Under the pieces are notes generated by a model. The model saw only the letters and a program-made list of their open reading frames with translations, searched no databases and was not told the origin of the DNA. Below are positions 58,277 through 64,000 of a stretch of 64,000 nt of DNA, piece by piece. Source of the stretch: Afipia carboxidovorans OM5 (GTDB lineage Bacteria > Pseudomonadota > Alphaproteobacteria > Rhizobiales > Xanthobacteraceae); the NCBI RefSeq assembly GCF_000218565.1, contig NC_015684.1, positions 2,604,001-2,668,000 on the forward strand. The letters run 5' to 3'. Position 1 is the stretch's first letter. Every line of letters begins with the position of its first letter. The position numbers and the translations under genes were made by a program.

Positions 58277-59884
58277 TCAGCGGTGCTTCAACGCGTCGGC
58301 CAGCGCCTCGGGCGTATCGACATCGAGGAAGACACCGACGCCGGTCGTCGGGACTTCGACCACCAGTTCGTTATGCTTCATGATGATGTGGCGCGCACCG
58401 ATATCGCCTTCGAGCGTCAGCAACTCCTTGAACAGCCGACGCGACCACAGCACCGGATTGCCACGACGGCCTTCCGCCACCGGGATGGCGATCAAACCGT
58501 CCTTCTCCGGCGCGAAAGACTCGATGAGGCGGTCGAGCACCTTGCTGTCCACCAGCGGCATGTCGCCGAGGCAGACCAGCGCGGCACCACTCGACGACGG
58601 CACCGCCTTGATACCGGCCTTGAGCGACGTCGCCAGCCCTTCCGCAAAATCAGGATTGTGCACGAAGCCGACATCGAGGCCGCACAGCGCTTCCTCGATC
58701 CGCTCGTGCTGATGACCTGTCACTACAACGACGGACTCCGCCCGCGAGGCCAGCGCCTGCTCGGCGACGATGCGCACCAGCGGCTTGCCGTCGATCTTCT
58801 CGAGGAGCTTGTTCGGCCCGCCCATCCGCGTCGAGCGGCCGGCGGCGAGAATGATGGCGGTGACATCGGTTTCGATCACATCCGGCTCCGGTACACGAGG
58901 ATGCGGACGCTGGATAACTTCCATCAGCAACCCGCCGACGCCCATCGCAGTGATTTCCTCGCGGGTCATCTTGAGGTTCGCGAGAAGGCGCATCAGTACC
59001 CAGTCGAAACCGTTTTCCTTCGGCGAACGGGCGCAGCCCGGCGCGCCAATCACGGGCACCTTTCCGATGCGCCCGACGAGAAGCAGATTGCCCGGATCGA
59101 CCGGCATGCCGAAATGCTCGACCTTGCCGCCGACATTTTCGACTGCCAGCGGAATGATGTCGCGCCGGTCCGCAATCGCGGACGCGCCGAAAATCAGGAC
59201 AAGCTCCGAGCCGAGATCAACGAGCTCCTTGACGGCCTCCCGCAGCGCCGGCTCGGTGTGCTGGACGCGCCGCTCGGCGATCACCTCGGCACCGGCACGC
59301 GCAAGGCGCTCCTTCGTCACCTGCACGGTCTTGTCGATCACCTTGGGCGCGAGGCCGGGCAGCATTGTCGACACGACACCGACCCGCTTCACGGTGAAGG
59401 GCACGACATCAATCCGGCGCTGGTGCGCAGCGTCCACCGCCTTGTCGTAGACCGCACGGTCGATACCGAAAGGAATGAGCTTCACGGTCGCGATCATCTC
59501 GCCTTCGGTGACGGCCTTGAAAGCCGGCAGGGTCGCAAACGTAATCGACTCGTCGACACGATTCAGTTCATCGACCGCCTTGCGATCAACCATCAAGATA
59601 CCAGGACGGGCAGCAAACAGATTGCAACGGCCGGTAAAGGCCTTCTCGACATGGATGCCCTCACCCGCAATCATCTGCGCGACACCGGAGGCTGCCTCGT
59701 CTTCCGAGACATCGTTCGCCTCAAGCCGCGCAACCACGATCTCTTTGACGCCGGCATGAACCAATGCCTCGGCATCTGCGCCGGTGATCAGCGTCCCCTT
59801 CTTGAGGACGACACCGCTCTGGCGGATCGCATGAACTGCAACCCCGCCGATTGCTTCCTTGGGTGAAACAGGTCCAAATTTCAT
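58277..59884 (-). CDS. Molybdopterin-binding/molybdenum cofactor cytidylyltransferase-like fusion
   Basis: A 535-residue two-domain protein. Residues 1-330 form a MoeA/MoCF-like molybdopterin-binding region (VGVVSTMLPGLAPKVIDKTV, VLIFGASAIADRRDII, VIGAPGCARSPKENGFD). Residues 340-535 are a MobA/MocA-type nucleotidyltransferase (AIILAAGRSTRMGGPNKLLE, CLGDMPLVDSKVLDRL). Together they should make the cytidylated cofactor for xanthine dehydrogenase-type molybdenum hydroxylases. It overlaps the XdhC-like gene by four bases, which supports one function. Confidence 0.87.
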   Translation of the reverse strand: MKFGPVSPKEAIGGVAVHAIRQSGVVLKKGTLITGADAEALVHAGVKEIVVARLEANDVSEDEAASGVAQMIAGEGIHVEKAFTGRCNLFAARPGILMVDRKAVDELNRVDESITFATLPAFKAVTEGEMIATVKLIPFGIDRAVYDKAVDAAHQRRIDVVPFTVKRVGVVSTMLPGLAPKVIDKTVQVTKERLARAGAEVIAERRVQHTEPALREAVKELVDLGSELVLIFGASAIADRRDIIPLAVENVGGKVEHFGMPVDPGNLLLVGRIGKVPVIGAPGCARSPKENGFDWVLMRLLANLKMTREEITAMGVGGLLMEVIQRPHPRVPEPDVIETDVTAIILAAGRSTRMGGPNKLLEKIDGKPLVRIVAEQALASRAESVVVVTGHQHERIEEALCGLDVGFVHNPDFAEGLATSLKAGIKAVPSSSGAALVCLGDMPLVDSKVLDRLIESFAPEKDGLIAIPVAEGRRGNPVLWSRRLFKELLTLEGDIGARHIIMKHNELVVEVPTTGVGVFLDVDTPEALADALKHR

Positions 59885-60597
59885 GCCGGAACACTCTCTC
59901 GTGGGACGCCAACGCCAGCGGTCGGCAATCGCAATGAAGCCGTGATCTGGGCCATAACGGAGACCGCGATCTCGGAGGGAGACACTGCCCCGATATCGAT
60001 GCCGATCGGCGATCGTATCCGGGACAGCGAGTTGTCGCTTTCGCCCGCGTCCTTGAGGCGCGCGAGGCGTTTTGCATGGGTTTTGCGCGAGCCAAGCGCG
60101 CCGATGTAGAAGCAGCCCCGCTCAAGCGCATGCAGGAGCGCGAAGTCGTCGACCTTGGGATCGTGGGTCAGTGCGGCGAGCGCCGTGTAGCGATCGACAT
60201 TCATGGACGGCAACACGGCCTCGGGCCAATCCGCAATGACCTGCACGTCAGGAAAACGCTCGGGTGATGCGAACGCGGTGCGCGGATCGACGATACAGAC
60301 GTCATAGCCGAGCGACTGCGCGAGCGGCGCGAGCGTCTGGCTGATATGAACCGCACCAATGATGATGAGACGCGCCGTGGGCGCATAAATGTTCAGGAAC
60401 AGATTATCGTCGCCGACCTGAATAAGCTCGCTGCGGCCCATCCGAAGATATTTGTCGAGCTCGGCGTGCAGCGGGTCCTTCGCAATATCGGCAGCCTTGA
60501 CGAGGCGCTGCTCTCCGGTCGCGATGTTGGTGACAACGATCGCGGGACGGCGCGCACTGCGTTCAGCATTCAATTGCGAGAGCGTTTCCCGTTTCAC
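59881..60597 (-). CDS. xdhC: XdhC Rossmann-domain protein
   Basis: A 238-residue protein with the C-terminal Rossmann half of XdhC: RLIIIGAVHISQTLAPLAQS, VCIVDPRTAFASPERFPDVQ, YTALAALTHDPKVDDFALL, GALGSRKTHAKRL and RSPIGIDIGAVSPSEIAVSV. XdhC-family proteins insert or sulphurate the molybdenum cofactor of molybdenum hydroxylases. GTG 60597 is the likely start, three bases after the preceding stop. The N-terminal half is a separate gene. Confidence 0.88.
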   Translation of the reverse strand: MKRETLSQLNAERSARRPAIVVTNIATGEQRLVKAADIAKDPLHAELDKYLRMGRSELIQVGDDNLFLNIYAPTARLIIIGAVHISQTLAPLAQSLGYDVCIVDPRTAFASPERFPDVQVIADWPEAVLPSMNVDRYTALAALTHDPKVDDFALLHALERGCFYIGALGSRKTHAKRLARLKDAGESDNSLSRIRSPIGIDIGAVSPSEIAVSVMAQITASLRLPTAGVGVPRESVPA

Positions 60598-60599
60598 AA

Positions 60600-60932
60600 T
60601 CAGTCTTTCACTTCGATCTTCTCGACGAACACCCGGATGGTCCCACCACAGGACAGACCGACCTTCCACGCCGCCTCATCGGCGACCCCGAATTCAAGCA
60701 GCTTCGGTTCCCCGCTCGCAATGACATCGAGAGCCTCGGTGATCACCGCACCCTCGACGCACCCGCCGGACACCGAGCCCAGAAACACGCCGTCCGCCCT
60801 GACAGCGAGGTTCGAGCCCGCCGGGCGAGGCGCCGAACCCCAAGTTTTTACGACTGTTGCCAGCGCTGCGCTATGGCCGGCTTTGACCCAACCTTCTGTC
60901 GTCTGCAGAAGGTCCTCATCACGCTCCAACAT
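60600..60932 (-). CDS. XdhC/CoxI N-terminal-domain protein
   Basis: A 110-residue protein matching the XdhC_CoxI N-terminal domain: ALATVVKTWGSAPRPAGSNL, GVFLGSVSGGCVEGAVITEA and KVGLSCGGTIRVFVEKIEV with the conserved cysteines. It is encoded just before the Rossmann half, so the two gene products together replace one full XdhC. ATG 60932 is preferred. Confidence 0.88.
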   Translation of the reverse strand: MLERDEDLLQTTEGWVKAGHSAALATVVKTWGSAPRPAGSNLAVRADGVFLGSVSGGCVEGAVITEALDVIASGEPKLLEFGVADEAAWKVGLSCGGTIRVFVEKIEVKD

Positions 60933-61102
60933 GATTTGTTCCAGCCGCCCTCCCCGATGATATCCTGCGCTTCGAGTCACGCCACAGATACCCTCTTCCA
61001 CATCAACTATATAAGCCGCCGACGCAATTGGATATACAGCTATAACTACTTGTTAAAGCTAGCAGATATGCCATTTGCCAAAGCCGGTGAGAGACTTTCG
61101 CC

Positions 61103-61885
61103 ATGCCTATGATCGACACCGGGGACTGCCTCATCAACGTCTCGGTGGAAGGACGCGACGGCGGGCCGACGCTGATGCTCTCCAATCCGCTTGGGGGGAC
61201 GCTGGCCGTCTGGGACCCGCAGATCGCCGCCCTCACCCGGTTCTTCCGCGTCATCCGCTATGACCGGCGCGGCCATGGCAAGTCCGGCGCCCCTCCGGGA
61301 CCCTATAGCATCGCGGATTTCGGGCGCGATGCGCTCGCGATCCTCGACGACCTCAACATCGCCCGGGTGCATTGGTGCGGCCTCTCGATCGGCGGCGCGG
61401 TCGGGCAATGGGTCGCAGCGAACGCTCCGAAGCGGATCGACCGGCTGGTGCTGTCGAACACCACCTGTCATGTCCCCGATGCCGCGCCCTGGCATGCGCG
61501 GATCAAAACGGTCACTGAGAAAGGCCTCGACGCCATCGTCGACGGCGTCATGGCCGGCTGGTTCACCGATGAGTTCCGCGACCGCGACCCGGAAGCGGTG
61601 AACCGCATCCGCACCATGTTCGTCTCCAATCCCGCCGCCGGCTATGCCGCAAGCTGCGCCGCGCTGATCGGGCTCGATCTGCGGGATCTCCTGCCAAGCA
61701 TCAAGGCGCCAACGATGGTGATCGCTGGGCGCTACGACATGTCCTCATCGGTGCAGATGGCCGCAACGATCCGTGCGGGAATTCCGAATGCGTGCCTGAC
61801 CATTCTGGAGGCGGCGCATCTCTCCAATATCGAAGCGGCCTACGGTTTCAACGAAGCCGTGACGGGCTTTCTCACGCAGCAATAG
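61103..61885 (+). CDS. pcaD: 3-oxoadipate enol-lactonase
   Basis: A 260-residue alpha/beta-hydrolase that opens 3-oxoadipate enol-lactone in the protocatechuate/catechol pathway. LSNPLGGTLAVWDPQIAAL and VIRYDRRGHGKSGAPPGPY are typical of PcaD. The nucleophile is in HWCGLSIGGAVGQ, the acid in IAGRYDMSSSV and the His in LEAAHLSNIEA. No other pca genes are next to it. Confidence 0.88.
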   Translation: MPMIDTGDCLINVSVEGRDGGPTLMLSNPLGGTLAVWDPQIAALTRFFRVIRYDRRGHGKSGAPPGPYSIADFGRDALAILDDLNIARVHWCGLSIGGAVGQWVAANAPKRIDRLVLSNTTCHVPDAAPWHARIKTVTEKGLDAIVDGVMAGWFTDEFRDRDPEAVNRIRTMFVSNPAAGYAASCAALIGLDLRDLLPSIKAPTMVIAGRYDMSSSVQMAATIRAGIPNACLTILEAAHLSNIEAAYGFNEAVTGFLTQQ

Positions 61886-61894
61886 AGAACCGGA

Positions 61895-62407
61895 TCAAGC
61901 CGGCCGGCCGGCAGGGAATACGCGCTCCGGCACGTTGATCGTGCGCGGCGCTTCATGCGCACTGCCTTCGACGATCATCACGATGCCTGCTGCCAGCAGC
62001 AGCAAAAGTTCGGTCGCGTGCAGCCTGACGGCAGCCGCCTCACCGACGAGCGACGCCGCCACCATGCAGCCGAAACAAAGGAGGCTGCCGAAGACGAGCG
62101 CAAAGCCGAGCGCTTCCTCCGCGCCGCGCTTATGGGAGAGCGCTTCGCGAATGACGAGCAGCAGAAACGTGAAGAAAAACGCCACGACCAGAACGCGCGA
62201 CAATGCAAACAGCCACGCGAAGCGCGCGAGCCCCAGCGCCGACCACGCAAGGTGATCGCTGGCGAACATCGCAGGTGCGATATTGGCGGGTTCATACATC
62301 CCGCGAACGGGCGACATCACAATGCGAAGCGCGGCAATGGTCCAGGCCGGGATGAAGTAGCAGGCGAGCATTATTCCGTTGAATATGCCAAGCCGCCATT
62401 CCTTCAT
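61895..62407 (-). CDS. Uncharacterised membrane protein, 170 aa
   Basis: A protein with four hydrophobic segments (residues about 10-30, 65-88, 98-122 and 131-146) and a short charged C-terminal tail. ATG 62407 is preferred because the longer open frame upstream is low-complexity and crosses the terminator of the next gene. No family was recognised. Confidence 0.7.
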   Translation of the reverse strand: MKEWRLGIFNGIMLACYFIPAWTIAALRIVMSPVRGMYEPANIAPAMFASDHLAWSALGLARFAWLFALSRVLVVAFFFTFLLLVIREALSHKRGAEEALGFALVFGSLLCFGCMVAASLVGEAAAVRLHATELLLLLAAGIVMIVEGSAHEAPRTINVPERVFPAGRPA

Positions 62408-62523
62408 CGCCCACCCCTTCGCGCCCCTGAGAAGGCCTCTAGCGCAGGTGCCACGCAGGCCAGGAGCGGGCAATATAAACCGTCTGTTTACGTTAACGGG
62501 CTGGGCCAATGGCCGAGACCAAG

Positions 62524-62551
62524 AAAAAAACCCCGTGCGAAACGGGGTTTT
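62524..62551 (-). terminator. Rho-independent terminator
   Basis: AAAACCCCGT (62527-62536) pairs with ACGGGGTTTT (62542-62551). Read on the minus strand it is followed by seven U, so it ends the small Gln-rich gene. Confidence 0.88.
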
Positions 62552-62585
62552 CCTCAAGTTTTTCAGTGAAGTTTTCCACAGCCGG

Positions 62586-62729
62586 CTAGTGGCCGCCTTT
62601 TTGACCACTCTTCTGGCCGCCTTGCTGGGAGCCCTGCTGCTGTTGCTGCTGGCCACCCTTCTGGCCACCGCCCTGCTGTTGCTGGCCGGGCTTCTGGTTC
62701 TGCTGGGACTGCTGGTTCTGGTTCGACAT
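62586..62729 (-). CDS. Small Gln/Gly/Lys-rich low-complexity protein
   Basis: Forty-seven residues, starting MSNQNQQSQQNQ and consisting almost only of Gln, Gly, Lys and Ser (GQQQQGGGQKGGQ and the like). AGGAGA precedes the ATG and a terminator follows, so it is a real transcription unit. It is probably disordered. Similar short proteins occur in Bradyrhizobium, function unknown. Confidence 0.7.
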   Translation of the reverse strand: MSNQNQQSQQNQKPGQQQQGGGQKGGQQQQQQGSQQGGQKSGQKGGH

Positions 62730-62957
62730 AGGAAATCTCCTGTTGAACGCCCCCTCAATTGCCATCCGCAAACTTCGTTCCGAACGAAATCAGGTTCCGT
62801 CTCAGGAATGCGTGATCCCGCGATATCCTCCACAACACCGCATCAGACACGCCGCCGCAGTTGCCGCACCCGGTTCCCGCTGATAAAAAATGTCCCATTC
62901 CAACGTCTTGGCTGCCGGAGCCGGTGACGCCGAACGACAACGCCAACACGGCAGCCG

Positions 62958-63872
62958 ATGGATTATTTCGCCCAGCAACTCATCAACGGACTGGTTCTCG
63001 GCTCGATCTACGGGCTGATCGCGATCGGCTACACGATGGTCTACGGCATCGTTGGCATGATCAACTTCGCCCACGGCGACATCTTCATGATCGGCGGCTT
63101 CATTGCGCTGATCTCGTTTCTGGTGCTGGTCTCGCTCGGCATGACTGCCGTGCCGCTCGTGCTGTTGCTCGTCGTGCTGATCGCGATGGCAATCACCGCA
63201 CTCTATGGATGGACGGTCGAGCGGATCGCCTATCGGCCGCTACGCCAATCCTTCCGCCTCGCGCCAATGCTCTCGGCCATCGGCATGTCGTTCGTGCTGT
63301 CGAACTTCTCGCAGGTCGCCCAGGGCGCACGCGTCAAGCCGGTGCCGCCGATCGTGACCGGCGGCTATACGCTCTTTGAGAGCAACGGCTTCGTGGTGCG
63401 ACTCTCCAACATCCAGATCATCGTCGTGCTGACGACCGTGGTGTTGCTCGCAATTTTCTCGTGGGTGGTGACGCGCACGCGGCTCGGCCGCGACATGCGT
63501 GCCTGCGAGCAGGACCAGACGATGGCATCACTGCTCGGCGTCGATGTCGACCGCACCATCTCCATGACCTTCGTGATCGGCGCCGCGCTCGCCGCCGTCG
63601 CGGGCATGATGTACCTGCTCTATTATGGCGTCGTCGATTTCTTCATGGGCTTCGTCGCCGGCATCAAGGCGTTCACCGCTGCGGTTCTCGGCGGCATCGG
63701 CTCGCTGCCCGGCGCCATGCTGGGCGGGCTCGCCATCGGCCTCATCGAGACGCTGTGGTCGGCTTATTTCTCATCCGAATATAAGGACGTCGCCGCCTTC
63801 TCGATCCTGATCGTCGTCCTGATCTTCATGCCGACCGGGCTGCTCGGCCGTCCCGAAGTCGAAAAAGTCTGA
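62958..63872 (+). CDS. livH: Branched-chain amino-acid ABC transporter permease LivH
   Basis: A 304-residue inner-membrane permease with about eight helices. LINGLVLGSIYGLIAIGYTM, MINFAHGDIFMIGGFIAL and GGIGSLPGAMLGGLAIGLIE are typical. It takes up branched-chain amino acids or related compounds with LivM, two ATPases and a periplasmic binding protein. LivM starts eight bases later, but no binding protein lies upstream. Confidence 0.95.
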   Translation: MDYFAQQLINGLVLGSIYGLIAIGYTMVYGIVGMINFAHGDIFMIGGFIALISFLVLVSLGMTAVPLVLLLVVLIAMAITALYGWTVERIAYRPLRQSFRLAPMLSAIGMSFVLSNFSQVAQGARVKPVPPIVTGGYTLFESNGFVVRLSNIQIIVVLTTVVLLAIFSWVVTRTRLGRDMRACEQDQTMASLLGVDVDRTISMTFVIGAALAAVAGMMYLLYYGVVDFFMGFVAGIKAFTAAVLGGIGSLPGAMLGGLAIGLIETLWSAYFSSEYKDVAAFSILIVVLIFMPTGLLGRPEVEKV

Positions 63873-63880
63873 GCGGCCGC

Positions 63881-64000
63881 GTGACCGACCAGACGCTCCC
63901 CGCACCCAAACCCAAACGCGCTCCGCACACCGGTGCGGCCTTCATCCTGAAACGGGCGTCGCTTAGTGCCGCCATCGCGCTGGTGCTGTTCTCGCTGATG
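63881..64000 (+). CDS. livM: Partial branched-chain amino-acid ABC transporter permease LivM
   Basis: Starts with GTG 63881, eight bases after livH. Forty codons run to the window edge: a proline/lysine-rich cytoplasmic tail (TDQTLPAPKPKRAPHTG) and the beginning of a hydrophobic segment (LSAAIALVLFSLM). Position after livH is the main evidence. Confidence 0.75.
   Translation, partial: MTDQTLPAPKPKRAPHTGAAFILKRASLSAAIALVLFSLM

Overview
The window looks like chromosome from a GC-rich alphaproteobacterium of the Bradyrhizobium/Afipia/Rhodopseudomonas group (Nitrobacteraceae). The clues are the content of the right-hand half: a two-gene XdhC plus MoeA-like/MobA-like pair, BcsS, DUF3126, Usg, a tandem PilZ protein, a CIRCE-like groESL operon, and short dispersed palindromes of the kind common in these genomes. 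No rRNA or species marker is present, so the assignment is inference.

Positions 1 to about 25,500 are part of a temperate prophage whose left end lies outside the window. A control region at 12.8-14.6 kb divides it. An S24-type repressor (13194-13898) is transcribed rightward with a small secreted protein. A leftward operon (13115 to below 1) carries a possible Cro-like protein, GcrA-like and GapR-like homologues of host cell-cycle and nucleoid proteins, a RuvC-like resolvase, a helicase/N4-methyltransferase fusion, a DnaB-N/RepA-like helicase, a HerA-like ATPase and a C5 methyltransferase with a nine-unit repeat insertion. A rightward operon (14655-25494) of tightly overlapping genes carries YqaJ exonuclease, RecT, RNase HI, SSB, a cassette of poorly understood phage proteins (DUF5131, zinc-finger/ASCH, DUF4326, SLOG/DUF2493), and finally a tyrosine integrase. 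Copies of one palindrome, CCGGTT-N4-AACCGG, sit at the leftward promoter, at the rightward promoter and inside the GcrA-like gene. They are the likely repressor operators. No structural or lysis genes are visible.

From 25.6 to 47.4 kb the genes are mostly ordinary host genes: PilZ, FmdE-like, SGNH esterase, AhpD-like, LapG-like protease, GT9, gamma-carbonic anhydrase, CysE, hydrolases, GT25, tRNA-Leu(UAA), alcohol dehydrogenase, Gpt, CinA-like, the proteasome-related peptidase Anbu, an SDR, Usg and groES-groEL. A CIRCE-like HrcA operator precedes groES.

Immediately after groEL (47.48-49.65 kb) is a compact, less GC-rich insertion. It is a leftward five-gene operon with four tiny, different helix-turn-helix proteins followed by a caspase-like CHAT protease that itself appears to carry an N-terminal winged helix. 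Its promoter region is AT-rich, and repeat-rich non-coding DNA (49.7-50.34 kb, including an 85-bp tandem repeat) follows. This is the best candidate in the window for an undescribed conflict or defence system.

The rest (50.3-64 kb) is host sequence: a glutamate-receptor-like channel protein whose potassium filter is replaced, an acyltransferase, small secreted proteins, an AhpD-like protein, a GT2-GtrA fusion, DUF72 and DUF488 proteins, BcsS, the molybdenum-hydroxylase maturation genes, PcaD, and the start of a branched-chain amino-acid ABC transporter (livH, partial livM).
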